Shown here: in pieces, positions 45,472 to 55,337 of the stretch
How the letters are laid out: every line of letters begins with the position of its first letter
Position numbering within the stretch: the stretch's first letter is position 1
From: Algoriphagus sp.
GTDB taxonomy: Bacteria; Bacteroidota; Bacteroidia; Cytophagales; Cyclobacteriaceae
DNA: 64,000 bases
Assembly: GCF_013373065.1 (NCBI RefSeq)
Contig: NZ_JABXIN010000024.1
Coordinates: 1-64,000, forward strand
Direction of reading: 5' to 3'
Program-made: the position numbers and the translations under genes
Notes under the pieces: generated by a model
The model's input: only the letters and a program-made list of their open reading frames with translations
What the model was told of the DNA's origin: nothing
The model's database searches: none

Positions 45472-46968
45472 TTATCGCTCTCCGCGAGTGTTTGTACCAT
45501 CCACTCGAGTACGCTTCTCTCTATTTGCCAAATCCCAAGCCGTATGGAAAATCAAATGAGCCCGTTTGGTCATCAAAGGGAATTCGATTTTATCAACTGT
45601 ATCTGTCACCTGATGGTAATCATCATGAACTCCGTTGAAGAAAAAGATCACCGGAATATCAAACTTCGCAAAGTTGTAGTGATCTGATCGGTAGTAGAAT
45701 CTGTTTGGATCGTCCTCTGCATCATATCTATAGTCCAAAATCAAATCTGTATAAGTGATGTTGTTATACTCATTGATTTTTTTCAAATCTGTGGAAAGCA
45801 TCTCCGAACCGATCACATAGACATAGTCTTTGTTTTCCGCATCCTGGTATTCGTAATCAATACGACCTACCATGTCAATGTTGATGTTATTCACAGTATT
45901 TGCTATCGGGAAGATTGGGTTTTCAGAGTAATACTGAGAGCCCAACAATCCTTTTTCTTCACCAGTCACATTTAAAAACAGAATCGATCTTCTTGGTCTG
46001 TGTCCCTCTTTTGCAGCAGTGGCAAAAGCTTGAGCAATTTCCATTACGGAGACTGTTCCCGAACCGTCATCATCTGCACCGTTGAAAATTTCTCCTGTAG
46101 AGCTCACTCCTACGTGATCATAATGCGAAGAAATCACCAATACTTCATCCTTCTTATCGGTTCCTTCCAAAAAGCCCATCACGTTGTAAGCTTCTACCGG
46201 CGTTACACTTTTCTGAACGAGGTAAGAAGCCTTTTGAGATTTAATGGATTCTGGATTGGATTTCGCGGCTTCCTTCAACTCCTCCACAGGAGTACCGAAA
46301 AGCTCCCCCATTTTGTCTGAATTCACCATAAAAACAGGCCGCTGAGAGATTTCTCTTTCAAAACCAATTCGACCTCTTCCCGCCAATGACTTATAGCGAT
46401 TGGCAATTCGGTCAAAATTAGCTTGTCCTTCCATGCTGACAATTACTACACCAGCAGCACCCGCGTCCATCACTTTATTAATAAGTCCATTGCTTCGCTC
46501 ACCTACAGCCCAGATACCAACCAGTTTCCCGGTCACATCAACTTTGGCTAGGTTTTCATCATTTGCTAGACCTAAGAAAACCAAGTCAGTTTTGGCGACT
46601 TTTTTCATATCCCCATCCCCAGTGAATACGAAATCCTCGTTTTCGACCAACTTAGCCTTACCGATTTGGAGAGTCACCTTATCAAATTTAGAGCTCACCA
46701 AAGGTACTTGCTGAAAATAGCTTCCATCTACAGGACCTGTCAAGCCTAATTCTTTGTAAAAGTCAGCGAGGTAATTCGCAGCAATCAAACCCTCAGGCGA
46801 ACCCGTATCTCGACCTCTCATTTCATCAGAAGCCAAAAAGGTCAAGTACTCTTTGAGGTCATCTGCCGTGATCGTATTGGCATATTTTACCTGCAAAGGA
46901 TTCTGCGCAAAAGTGCCCCAAGAGAGCCCCAAAGCCAGCGCAGAGGTTAAAAGAAATCGTTTATTCAT
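45472..46968 (-). CDS. Exported M28 family metallopeptidase with PA domain
   Basis: A 498-residue exported peptidase: signal peptide MNKRFLLTSALALGLSWGTFAQ, a PA domain inserted at about 95-240, and the M28 zinc domain. Metal ligands lie in SSHYDHVG, NGADDDGSG (bridging Asp), NVTGEEKGLLGS (catalytic Glu and ligand), DMVGR and SDHYNFAK. It probably acts as an aminopeptidase on peptides outside the cytoplasm. The start at 46968 is preferred to the frame start at 47004, which would bury the signal peptide. Confidence 0.93.
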   Translation of the reverse strand: MNKRFLLTSALALGLSWGTFAQNPLQVKYANTITADDLKEYLTFLASDEMRGRDTGSPEGLIAANYLADFYKELGLTGPVDGSYFQQVPLVSSKFDKVTLQIGKAKLVENEDFVFTGDGDMKKVAKTDLVFLGLANDENLAKVDVTGKLVGIWAVGERSNGLINKVMDAGAAGVVIVSMEGQANFDRIANRYKSLAGRGRIGFEREISQRPVFMVNSDKMGELFGTPVEELKEAAKSNPESIKSQKASYLVQKSVTPVEAYNVMGFLEGTDKKDEVLVISSHYDHVGVSSTGEIFNGADDDGSGTVSVMEIAQAFATAAKEGHRPRRSILFLNVTGEEKGLLGSQYYSENPIFPIANTVNNINIDMVGRIDYEYQDAENKDYVYVIGSEMLSTDLKKINEYNNITYTDLILDYRYDAEDDPNRFYYRSDHYNFAKFDIPVIFFFNGVHDDYHQVTDTVDKIEFPLMTKRAHLIFHTAWDLANREKRTRVDGTNTRGER

Positions 46969-47096
46969 AGGATCAAATTTTATTTTGGCCCCTAAGCTAT
47001 ACATTTTTTTATCCCAGCCACAAACCGTTTACAGGAAAGGAGTGTTGAGAGGGTGAAATTCTGTCTGTTAAGGAAAGATTATCTTCTAATAAATTG

Positions 47097-47104
47097 TACC
47101 TTTG
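47097..47104 (+). promoter_or_regulatory. gcvP -7 element
   Basis: TACCTTTG, a perfect TAnnTTTG match 60 nt upstream of the gcvP ATG; the -33 region is degenerate. An in-frame start at 47102 would lie inside this element, another reason to prefer the later ATG. Confidence 0.5.
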
Positions 47105-47164
47105 CCGCCAGAAATTGAAAGGATTTCTAACCCAAATATTCATTACAGCTTCCAAACAATTCGT

Positions 47165-50059
47165 ATGAAAATCAACCTATCGAATGCTGTCAAATTTGAG
47201 AGCAGACACAATGGCCCGACAGAAGCGGAAATCGCCGAAATGCTAGAAAAAATCGGAGCCACTTCCCTGGAGGAACTCATCGAACAAACCGTCCCTGAAT
47301 CTATTCGTCTTACCCGACCTTTAGATTTACCAAAAGCGAAATTAGAGTCTGAGTTTTTAGCTGACTTTAAAAAATTAGCATCTAAAAACAAGGTATTCAA
47401 ATCCTTCATCGGGATGGGTTATTACGACACCTTCGTTCCGGGGGTGATTTTGAGAAATGTACTTGAGAATCCAGGTTGGTATACCGCATACACTCCCTAT
47501 CAAGCAGAAATTGCTCAGGGACGATTGGAAGCGTTGATTAATTTCCAGACGGTAGTGATGGAACTTACCGGAATGGAATTGGCAAATGCCTCTTTGCTCG
47601 ATGAAGGAACCGCTGCTGCAGAAGCGATGACTATGCTTCATTCCGTGAAGCCAAGAGATAAAAAGACAGCAAATAAGTTTTTTGTCGACGAAAAAATATT
47701 CCCTCAAACCAAGGCAGTTCTTGAAACGAGAGCAGAGCCGGTGGGAATTGAATTGGTCTTCGGTTCCATAAACGATTTGGATCTGACTGATCCAGAACTT
47801 TACGGGGTGATGTTCCAGTACCCAGATGCTGATGGAGCTGTTCGCGATTATTCTGCCATCATTGCTGCTGCCAAAGAAAATAAAGTCCTAACTGCTTTTG
47901 CTACAGATTTATTAGCATTGACATTATTAACTCCTCCGGGAGAGATGGGAGCGGATGTTGTTGTCGGTTCTGCACAGCGATTTGGAGTTCCTATGGGTTA
48001 TGGAGGCCCTCATGCGGGATTCTTTGCCACCAAGGAAGATTTCAAGCGCCAAATCCCAGGTAGAATCATCGGTGTATCCCTAGACCGTGCCGGAAACAAA
48101 GCCTACCGAATGGCACTTCAAACCCGGGAGCAACACATCAAACGTGAAAAAGCCACTTCAAACATCTGTACCGCGCAGGTACTTTTGGCAGTTATGTCCT
48201 CCTTCTACGCAGTTTATCATGGACCGAAAGGATTGAAAAATATTGCACTTCGTACGCATGGGCTTGCCAAATTAACGGCGCAAGCCTTGAAAAAAGTCGG
48301 TTTGGATGTTGCTGATCATTCCTTCTTTGACACCATTCAAGTTCGAATGAGTGATGTTTCCAGAGAGCGAGTAAAAGGCTTGGCTTTGGCTGCTGAAATG
48401 AACTTCCGCTATGAAAGCGATTCTATCTTCATCTCCTTTGACGAGACTAAAACTCTGGAAGACGTCAAAACCATCGTCTCTATTTTCGCTACTGAGGAAG
48501 GAAAGCAGTCGATCGATTTGAATGATTTGGTAGAGAATCTGAATTTGGAACTTCCAGAAGCGCTAGTACGAAAGTCAGAATACCTGACTCATCCGGTGTT
48601 CAACGACTACCACTCGGAGCATGAAATGCTTCGCTACATCAAGCGATTGGAAAATAAAGACCTTTCATTGGTACATTCCATGATTTCATTGGGAAGCTGT
48701 ACAATGAAGCTGAATGCCACTGCTGAAATGATTCCAGTGACTTGGCCGGAATTCGGACAAATCCACCCTTTTGCTCCGATGGATCAAACATTAGGATATC
48801 AGGAGCTCTTCAGCAATCTAAGAACTTGGTTGACTGAGATCACTGGATTTGCAGACACTTCTCTCCAACCTAATTCCGGTGCTCAGGGTGAATACGCGGG
48901 CTTGATGGTGATCCGAGCGTATCACATCAGCAGAGATGAAGGACACCGCGATGTTGCTTTGATTCCTACCTCAGCACATGGAACCAACCCTGCTTCTGCT
49001 GTAATGGCTGGTATGAAAGTAGTCTTGGTAAAATGCGATGAACGAGGAAATATCGACGTAGCAGACTTGAAAGAAAAAGCTGCTGCAAATGCAGATAATC
49101 TAGCTGCTTTGATGGTAACTTATCCATCTACTCACGGCGTATTTGAAGAGGCTATTCAAGAAATCTGTGAAACTATCCATCAATATGGAGGTCAGGTTTA
49201 TATGGATGGTGCCAACATGAATGCTCAGGTGGGATTGACTTCTCCTGGCAGAATCGGAGCCGACGTATGTCACCTCAATCTACACAAGACCTTCTGTATT
49301 CCTCACGGAGGAGGAGGACCAGGTATGGGGCCAATTTGTGTTGCTTCCCATCTAGCGCCTTTCCTTCCTGGAAACCCAATCGTAAAAACAGGCGGAACAC
49401 AAGCTGTATCATCCATTTCGGCTGCTCCATATGGAAGTGCCAGTATCCTTCCAATCTCCTATGCTTACATCGAAATGATGGGTGGAGAGGGTTTGACCAA
49501 TGCAACCAAAATGGCCATCCTCAACGCGAACTACATCAAAGAGCGTTTAGAAGGTCATTATCCGATCTTGTATACAGGAACCAAAGGAAGAGCTGCTCAC
49601 GAGATGATCGTGGATTGTCGTGGATTCAAGGAGTTTGGAGTTGAAGTAGAGGATATCGCCAAGCGATTGATGGATTATGGATTCCATGCTCCAACCGTCT
49701 CCTTCCCGGTAGCCGGAACCATTATGATCGAGCCAACCGAATCTGAAACCAAAGCAGAATTAGATCGATTCTGCGATGCTTTGATCGCCATCCGTGCAGA
49801 AATTCGGGAAATTGAGGAAGGACATTATGACAAAGAAAATAATGTCTTGAAAAATGCACCACATACAGCCCAACTGGTGTTGACCGGAGAATGGGATCTG
49901 CCTTATTCTAGAGAAAAAGCAGTTTACCCGCTTCCTTATGTGAAAGAGCATAAATTCTGGCCGTCTGTTCGTCGAATTGATTCTGCTTACGGAGACAGAA
50001 ACCTAGTCTGCAGCTGTATTCCTGTAGAAGAATATGCTCAGGAAAGCGAAACAGTCTAA
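47165..50059 (+). CDS. gcvP: Glycine dehydrogenase (decarboxylating), P protein
   Basis: A 964-residue single-chain P protein of the glycine cleavage system. It decarboxylates glycine with PLP and passes the aminomethyl group to the lipoyl H protein. The N- and C-terminal halves are the duplicated PLP folds; the Schiff-base lysine is in [18 protein letters not shown], and [11 protein letters not shown] and [10 protein letters not shown] are further family marks. In this window lipB (lipoylation) and lpd (L protein) supply other parts of the system. I chose the ATG at 47165 ([20 protein letters not shown]). Confidence 0.97.
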   Translation: MKINLSNAVKFESRHNGPTEAEIAEMLEKIGATSLEELIEQTVPESIRLTRPLDLPKAKLESEFLADFKKLASKNKVFKSFIGMGYYDTFVPGVILRNVLENPGWYTAYTPYQAEIAQGRLEALINFQTVVMELTGMELANASLLDEGTAAAEAMTMLHSVKPRDKKTANKFFVDEKIFPQTKAVLETRAEPVGIELVFGSINDLDLTDPELYGVMFQYPDADGAVRDYSAIIAAAKENKVLTAFATDLLALTLLTPPGEMGADVVVGSAQRFGVPMGYGGPHAGFFATKEDFKRQIPGRIIGVSLDRAGNKAYRMALQTREQHIKREKATSNICTAQVLLAVMSSFYAVYHGPKGLKNIALRTHGLAKLTAQALKKVGLDVADHSFFDTIQVRMSDVSRERVKGLALAAEMNFRYESDSIFISFDETKTLEDVKTIVSIFATEEGKQSIDLNDLVENLNLELPEALVRKSEYLTHPVFNDYHSEHEMLRYIKRLENKDLSLVHSMISLGSCTMKLNATAEMIPVTWPEFGQIHPFAPMDQTLGYQELFSNLRTWLTEITGFADTSLQPNSGAQGEYAGLMVIRAYHISRDEGHRDVALIPTSAHGTNPASAVMAGMKVVLVKCDERGNIDVADLKEKAAANADNLAALMVTYPSTHGVFEEAIQEICETIHQYGGQVYMDGANMNAQVGLTSPGRIGADVCHLNLHKTFCIPHGGGGPGMGPICVASHLAPFLPGNPIVKTGGTQAVSSISAAPYGSASILPISYAYIEMMGGEGLTNATKMAILNANYIKERLEGHYPILYTGTKGRAAHEMIVDCRGFKEFGVEVEDIAKRLMDYGFHAPTVSFPVAGTIMIEPTESETKAELDRFCDALIAIRAEIREIEEGHYDKENNVLKNAPHTAQLVLTGEWDLPYSREKAVYPLPYVKEHKFWPSVRRIDSAYGDRNLVCSCIPVEEYAQESETV

Positions 50060-50082
50060 TCAATCGCCTTCTTGGTGCAAAC

Positions 50083-50114
50083 AAAAAAGACCCGGAATAA
50101 TCCGGGTCTTTTTT
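50083..50114. terminator. Bidirectional terminator, gcvP / 4HB protein
   Basis: AAAAAAGACCCGGA pairs with TCCGGGTCTTTTTT (14 bp) around ATAA, between convergent genes. Confidence 0.92.
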
Positions 50115-50125
50115 TTGCTTATTGC

Positions 50126-50779
50126 TTAGGAAATAACTCCCTTAGTATCCTTTGATTTTCTAAAGATCAACCAGAACATCACCACAATCAAAATGATCAG
50201 CAAGGCTACTTCAAACTGTGCCCAAATCTGGGATCGGTTAATTAGTTTTTTCGCCTTTTTGATCAGCCTATCCCCTTCCGCTAACTGAATTTGGCTTAAA
50301 TCATCAAGATCCTTTCTGGCTTGTGAAATCTTATTGTCGTAAAGCTTTACTTGCTCAATATTGACTCCGGAAGAATCGGTGTACAACAATTCGTAGCTTT
50401 TGATGGCGAGGTCATTTTCAATAATCGTCCGAAAATCTTTCAAGTAGCTAGACTCCTGATCTGTCAGCTTTGTCTTTTCAAAATCCTCCACAATAGCCAA
50501 GATTTCCTTCTCCTGCATGTCTATTTCGTCAATTACTTTAGAGTAATCATAATCCAAATTGCAGTGATCTATGAGTTTTTGAATTTGAAAAAGCCGCTCT
50601 GAAATGTCAAAAATATAGCTCTCCACAACCAATCTATCATTGTACACTTCTGTAAACGTTGAACTAATCTCGCGGAAAGACTGACGCTCGATTAGGTTTT
50701 TTGCATAGATCAATAGCAATAACATGCTAATGATGAACATTGCTTGGATTTTTTTTCGCTTGATGGATTGACCGGACAT
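50126..50779 (-). CDS. Membrane protein with four-helix-bundle sensor domain only
   Basis: A 217-residue protein with a membrane span near the start (about 13-27), a helical region of about 150 residues (28-185) that looks like the 4HB ligand-binding bundle of chemoreceptors (MCP four-helix type), a second span (about 191-208) and a short charged tail ending KDTKGVIS. No HAMP, kinase, cyclase or methyl-accepting domain follows. It may work as a partner of another signal protein or as an envelope structural protein. No partner gene adjoins it. Confidence 0.7.
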   Translation of the reverse strand: MSGQSIKRKKIQAMFIISMLLLLIYAKNLIERQSFREISSTFTEVYNDRLVVESYIFDISERLFQIQKLIDHCNLDYDYSKVIDEIDMQEKEILAIVEDFEKTKLTDQESSYLKDFRTIIENDLAIKSYELLYTDSSGVNIEQVKLYDNKISQARKDLDDLSQIQLAEGDRLIKKAKKLINRSQIWAQFEVALLIILIVVMFWLIFRKSKDTKGVIS

Positions 50780-50860
50780 AGAGTAAGTATGACTAACTAA
50801 ATTTCTTTCTCAGTTTAGGCAATCTTAAACAGTTTCCCAAAATTCAATAAGGTTCTTCTC

Positions 50861-51661
50861 CTAAAAATTCGGTCGGCTATCGTAAACCCGAACATAATCT
50901 ACCACCATTCTTTGTGGCCAAATAGAAGCATCTACTCCCTTTTGTCCTCCCCAAGTTCCTCCAACGGCAATGTTTAAAATCAAATGGAAGGGCTGATTAA
51001 ATGGCCATTCTGAATAATCCCCTCCTGTATTCTCAAATTCAAAATATTTTGCTCCATCCACATAAAACTCGATGGACTCTTGGGTCCAATTAATGGCATA
51101 TGTGTGGAATGCTTGGTCAAAATCATCGATCTGAATTTGAGCTCCTTTTTGCGTGCCTTTTACATGATTAAACGCTTCGGTATGGACGGTCCCATGAATT
51201 ACTCCGGGATCGTATCCCACATGCTCCATGATATCAATTTCCCCATTTTTGGGCCATCCTCCGTGTCGATTTTCCTCGGCCAGCATCCAAATTGCCGGCC
51301 AGGTTCCTGTTCCAGCTGGTAGTTTTGCTCGTACTTCAATGTATCCATATTCCCACGAAGCCTTCCCCCGTGTCACCAAACGAGCAGAGGTATAACCTTT
51401 GGGATATTCAGCATCAGCATGCGCCTCAATAATCAAATACCCATTTTCAACCCTTGCATTTCGAAGTTCTTTCTCCGTGTAAAATTGAAGTTCTTGATTT
51501 CCCCATCCATGATCTCCAACATCATAGGTCCATTTCGTAGAGTCCGGCAAACCCGAACTATCGAATTCATCAGACCAAAGTAGTTTTTGGGGAAAAGTAT
51601 TCGATGAAAAGGCAAAGAAAAGCCCGAGACTTAGAGTTGCATATAGAAAATAGGTCTTCAT
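50861..51661 (-). CDS. Exported glycoside hydrolase family 16 (beta-glucanase)
   Basis: A 266-residue secreted enzyme with signal peptide (about 1-25). The GH16 catalytic motif GEIDIMEHVG holds Glu141 (nucleophile), Asp143 and Glu146 (acid/base); WSDEFDSSG, WGNQELQFYT and GYIEVRAKLPAGTGTWPAIW are further laminarinase-type marks. The EIDIMEHVG form with the extra Met is that of laminarinases and lichenases, so beta-1,3 (or mixed) glucan is the likely substrate. No carbohydrate-binding module and no neighbouring SusCD pair. Confidence 0.93.
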   Translation of the reverse strand: MKTYFLYATLSLGLFFAFSSNTFPQKLLWSDEFDSSGLPDSTKWTYDVGDHGWGNQELQFYTEKELRNARVENGYLIIEAHADAEYPKGYTSARLVTRGKASWEYGYIEVRAKLPAGTGTWPAIWMLAEENRHGGWPKNGEIDIMEHVGYDPGVIHGTVHTEAFNHVKGTQKGAQIQIDDFDQAFHTYAINWTQESIEFYVDGAKYFEFENTGGDYSEWPFNQPFHLILNIAVGGTWGGQKGVDASIWPQRMVVDYVRVYDSRPNF

Positions 51662-51865
51662 GAGCGCAAGTTTTACAGGATTACTTCAGGATGGAAAAAT
51701 GGCACATTTTAGACCAATCTCAAAATGAATACCTACTTACAGATTCCTTATTCCTCAAAACCATTGGGCTTTTATGGAGTTTTATAAATCCATAGCAATT
51801 TGCTCCGAGGATGGTTTTTTCCCTCGTTAGAACCTTGTAAATTGCCGATATAAACCCAAATAAAC

Positions 51866-53029
51866 ATGGCATATTATCATCGATTAGGTCAGATTCCTCC
51901 GAAACGGCACATTCAATTTCGCCAACCTGACGGTAGCCTATACAAGGAAGAATTGGTCAGCTCCAAAGGTTTTTCTGGAATCTACTCTAACTTGTATCAC
52001 ATTTATAATCCAAACGAAGTAAAATCCATCGGAGAGCCCAAACCCTACAAATGGGATATCGCAAAAGATCATGGATTGCAGCAGACTCATCTCAAAACTT
52101 CTGGTGTAGGAACTACTGGTAAGGATTATCTATCCGCACGCCGAATGCTCATGATGAATAATGATGTCATGATGGGCATCTGTTCGCCTGAGCAGCGAAA
52201 AATGGATTATTATTTCAAAAATGCAGATGGGGATGAACTCATCTACATCCATGATGGAGCGGGAATCCTATATTCCCAGTTTGGTAAATTGGAAGTTAGA
52301 AAAGGGGATTATATCGTAATTCCGAGAACGACCATTTACCGCTTCGAATTTGAAGAAGAAGGTCCACTTCGCTTGTTGATCATTGAATCGCACGGGCCAA
52401 TCGAAACAGTGAAGCGCTATCGAAATGAGGTAGGCCAGTTGCTGGAGCATTCTCCATATTGTGAGCGGGATATTCGACCTCCACATGAATTGCATATCGA
52501 ACGGGAGAAGGGAGATTATTTGGTTCAAATCAAAAAGCAAGGAATGCTTCATCAGTATTCCTATGCACACAGCCCCTTAGATATTGTCGGTTGGGATGGC
52601 TATTTATATCCATATGCCCTATCCATTTATGACTTTGAACCGATCACGGGCCGAATTCATCAGCCACCACCCGTACACCAAACCTTCCAGGCTTGGGGAT
52701 TTGTGATTTGTTCCTTTGTTCCAAGATTATTTGACTATCATCCTTTGGCTATTCCTGCCCCATATAATCATTCCAATATTGATTCCGATGAGGTGCTTTA
52801 TTATGCTGAAGGTGAATTTATGAGTCGAAGAGGAATTGATCGAGGATCCTTCACTATCCATATGGGCGGCCTTCCGCATGGCCCACATCCAGGCACGGTT
52901 GAGAAATCTATTGGAGCTAAAGAAACGGAAGAATATGCGGTGATGTTGGACACCTTTAGACCACTTCAAATCACCACCGATGCTTTGGAATTTGTGGACA
53001 AAAATTATCCCATGAGTTGGACCGATTAA
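51866..53029 (+). CDS. hmgA: Homogentisate 1,2-dioxygenase
   Basis: A 387-residue iron dioxygenase that opens the ring of homogentisate to maleylacetoacetate in tyrosine and phenylalanine breakdown. The C-terminal half contains the iron-binding region: PYNHSNIDSDEVLYYAEGEF with His and Glu ligands, and GGLPHGPHPG with the further His. Length is slightly below the 430-440 residues of proteobacterial enzymes, as usual in Bacteroidota. The rest of the pathway is not in this window. Confidence 0.9.
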   Translation: MAYYHRLGQIPPKRHIQFRQPDGSLYKEELVSSKGFSGIYSNLYHIYNPNEVKSIGEPKPYKWDIAKDHGLQQTHLKTSGVGTTGKDYLSARRMLMMNNDVMMGICSPEQRKMDYYFKNADGDELIYIHDGAGILYSQFGKLEVRKGDYIVIPRTTIYRFEFEEEGPLRLLIIESHGPIETVKRYRNEVGQLLEHSPYCERDIRPPHELHIEREKGDYLVQIKKQGMLHQYSYAHSPLDIVGWDGYLYPYALSIYDFEPITGRIHQPPPVHQTFQAWGFVICSFVPRLFDYHPLAIPAPYNHSNIDSDEVLYYAEGEFMSRRGIDRGSFTIHMGGLPHGPHPGTVEKSIGAKETEEYAVMLDTFRPLQITTDALEFVDKNYPMSWTD

Positions 53030-53035
53030 ATATCT

Positions 53036-53060
53036 AAAGGCCGGTTTTTCCGGCCTTTTT
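53036..53060. terminator. hmgA terminator
   Basis: AAAGGCCGG pairs with CCGGCCTTT around five T and runs into more T, just after the hmgA stop and just before the end of a convergent gene. Confidence 0.88.
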
Positions 53061-53063
53061 CAT

Positions 53064-53483
53064 TTACATCCCAAAAAATTTAAGCTCTTCCAAAAGACTA
53101 ACCTGTTGATGTTTTTGATCTTGCCTAAGGATGTAATTTTTCTCGGCACTCAGCTGATTCAAACTTACTGAATATGCATAGGGGTCCGATTTCCAATCCA
53201 AAAAATCATCCTTTACTCCTGATCCCTTTAAGCCTTCTTGAATTTGAAGTTTGAGGTTGTTTGCAAAATCATCGGGAGAAGTTTTAAATGGAAGCTTGAT
53301 CAACAAGTGAAAATGATCGTTCAAAACGGAAAACATACCATGAGAATTTCCAAAATCTTCAATGAATTTTTCCAAGGTTTGGGAAAGCGCCTCTCTTTTT
53401 GAAAAATCAATTATAGGCTTACTTTCCTTTGATACAAAAACCCAATGAATCCATATTTCCGAGTTTGAATGACTCATATCCAT
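53064..53483 (-). CDS. Small IS200/RAYT-like Y1 transposase-domain protein
   Basis: A 139-residue protein of the Y1_Tnp fold. The HUH motif is His57-Phe58-His59 in NDHFHLLIK, and the tyrosine nucleophile position is Tyr117 in NYILRQDQKHQ; FLDWKSDPYAYSVS matches the F-x-W-Q-x-G-Y-x-A-F-S-V-S block of IS200-like enzymes. It ends with LLEELKFFG where typical relatives have extra residues. I see no IS ends, so it may be a domesticated or RAYT-type copy. The ATG at 53483 is used; the frame itself opens with a TTG, and an ATG at 53477 is also possible. Confidence 0.78.
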   Translation of the reverse strand: MDMSHSNSEIWIHWVFVSKESKPIIDFSKREALSQTLEKFIEDFGNSHGMFSVLNDHFHLLIKLPFKTSPDDFANNLKLQIQEGLKGSGVKDDFLDWKSDPYAYSVSLNQLSAEKNYILRQDQKHQQVSLLEELKFFGM

Positions 53484-53540
53484 CAATGAAAGTACCCAAT
53501 TTAAGTATAAAAATCATCCTAGGCACTATCAGGACTGAAT

Positions 53541-53578
53541 CCAAAAAAATTCCCAAACCGGATTCGGATTGGGAATTT
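53541..53578 (-). terminator. Terminator of the phosphatase gene
   Basis: AAATTCCCAA pairs with TTGGGAATTT, with an inner CCG/CGG helix and a GATT loop; T run on the minus strand. Confidence 0.82.
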
Positions 53579-53598
53579 CTAATTTTGATGTATCTCTT

Positions 53599-55227
53599 TT
53601 ATTCCAAAATCTCAAGGATGGGTTGTCCCGTAGCTCCATTTGGTAATCTTATCTGAAGCATCATTGAAAGTGTCGGAGCGATATCTGTCACCGTGGCATA
53701 ACGACTGCTACTTCCTGCCGGAACATTCCATCCAAAAAACAGGATAGGAACATGGGTGTCATAAGTAAAACCTGTTCCATGAGAAGTCCCTCTTGCACCT
53801 CCCGTCAACCAAGCCGGTTCCAAAACAAGGAGCACATCTCCAGAGGCTTTGTGATTGTAACCCATTTGTAACAAATGAGGTCTTCCGGTTTGAAATTCAG
53901 CATTTTTTATAGAATGTGCCGTGTAGGCTTCTTTTACGCCTTTGAAACGCAATACAAAATTTGCGATATCATCCTGTACTTTGCTTAACTCCAACCCCTT
54001 TTCCCGAATCAACCGATGGTTAAGAAATATCTGCTCATTGGATACATTTTCAATCCAATCTCCTTCTCCATAAGATTGATTCGCAAATCCCATTAACTGC
54101 CCTCTCACATATCCGATATTGAGGTTTCCTGCTGGAACATTTTCACTTTCCATATAGGTGGCCACATCTGCCACTCCGTGATCAGCAGAAAGGAAGACCA
54201 AATAATTTCCTTTTCCATAGTGCTCATCGAGGTATTTCAAAAATCGTTCAAACTCCTGGTCCAAGCGCAAATAATTATCCTCTAGCTCGATGGAAGTAGG
54301 ACCAAATCGATGTCCGATGTAATCCGGGGAAGAAAAACTTACTGCTAGAAAATCGGTCTCCTCTCCTTTTCCAAGGCCCTCTCCTTCAATGGCGGCCAGC
54401 GCAAAATCCAGGGTCAAAGTATTTCCAAAAGGTGTAGAAGCGATAAGACCTAAGCCCCCATTATTTTCCATCAAACTTGGAAGTTCATAGGGGAAAGTTG
54501 GGGTATCCTTTCCAATAAATGGTGCCTCAAACTCATTGTTATCATCGATACTATTGACATAGCTATCCACTGTATAAAGCGGTTCCCATGTATTCTGAAG
54601 ATATTGCTGAGCCAGTTGTTTTTCATTGAATTGCTTAACCCAAGCTGGTAGATCCTCCATGTAATAAGAAGAAGTCATAAACTCCCCTGTTCCACTATCA
54701 AACCAATACGCATCACCCAAGTGACCTGCTGGCAAACTAGCTCCACGGTCTTTTATAGCAATTCCAACTACCTTGGATCGCTTGTTGGTTGAGAATCGAA
54801 GTTCGTCAGTTATGGTGGTGGTTAAGAGATTCCTAGGACTGATTTTCCCAGCATTGAGGCTTCCTCCGATATTGTAGACGGTGGAATCCTCTGCACAGTA
54901 AATGGACCGATTCAAGGAGCGTACATACCAACTGTTCGCAATGACACCATGAGTGGCCGGCGTGGTACCTGTATAAACAGAAGCATGACCAGGGCCAGTA
55001 TAAGTTGGGATATAATTGTAATGCCCGTTCTTCATCATAAAGCCTTCCTTCATGAGTCGCTTAAAACCACCCTCACCATATCGATCAGCGAATTTATAGA
55101 GATAATCTTGGCGCATTTGATCGACGATAATTCCGACGACCAATTTTGGTTTTTCGGAAGCTTGTTGAGCTTGAAGCCCAGTAAAGAGGGAAGTAATGAT
55201 GAATACTAAAAGGCTATATCTTTTCAT
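53599..55227 (-). CDS. Exported alkaline phosphatase, PafA-like
   Basis: A 542-residue exported metalloenzyme of the alkaline phosphatase superfamily. Signal peptide MKRYSLLVFIITSLFTGLQA. The first metal Asp is in VGIIVDQMRQDY, the nucleophile is Thr77 in PTYTGPGHASVYTG, and further metal ligands are in LSADHGVAD and HGTGFTYDTHVPI. Threonine as nucleophile is typical of the PafA group, which releases phosphate from organic monoesters and does not depend on phosphate starvation in some Bacteroidota. The ATG at 55227 is chosen; the frame opens at 55260. Confidence 0.9.
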   Translation of the reverse strand: MKRYSLLVFIITSLFTGLQAQQASEKPKLVVGIIVDQMRQDYLYKFADRYGEGGFKRLMKEGFMMKNGHYNYIPTYTGPGHASVYTGTTPATHGVIANSWYVRSLNRSIYCAEDSTVYNIGGSLNAGKISPRNLLTTTITDELRFSTNKRSKVVGIAIKDRGASLPAGHLGDAYWFDSGTGEFMTSSYYMEDLPAWVKQFNEKQLAQQYLQNTWEPLYTVDSYVNSIDDNNEFEAPFIGKDTPTFPYELPSLMENNGGLGLIASTPFGNTLTLDFALAAIEGEGLGKGEETDFLAVSFSSPDYIGHRFGPTSIELEDNYLRLDQEFERFLKYLDEHYGKGNYLVFLSADHGVADVATYMESENVPAGNLNIGYVRGQLMGFANQSYGEGDWIENVSNEQIFLNHRLIREKGLELSKVQDDIANFVLRFKGVKEAYTAHSIKNAEFQTGRPHLLQMGYNHKASGDVLLVLEPAWLTGGARGTSHGTGFTYDTHVPILFFGWNVPAGSSSRYATVTDIAPTLSMMLQIRLPNGATGQPILEILE

Positions 55228-55337
55228 TTTTAGAATTTTTAGCATGTCAAAGATAAGCATATCCTCCGTTTGAATTATTAATACTTTGTTAAATGGAAGA
55301 AAGCCTACATCTTAGAACAAAAACTCACCCTATTCAG

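Noticed and set aside
51691..51795. A 34-codon plus-strand frame upstream of hmgA
   Set aside because: No terminator, no promoter element at the right distance, no recognisable motif.
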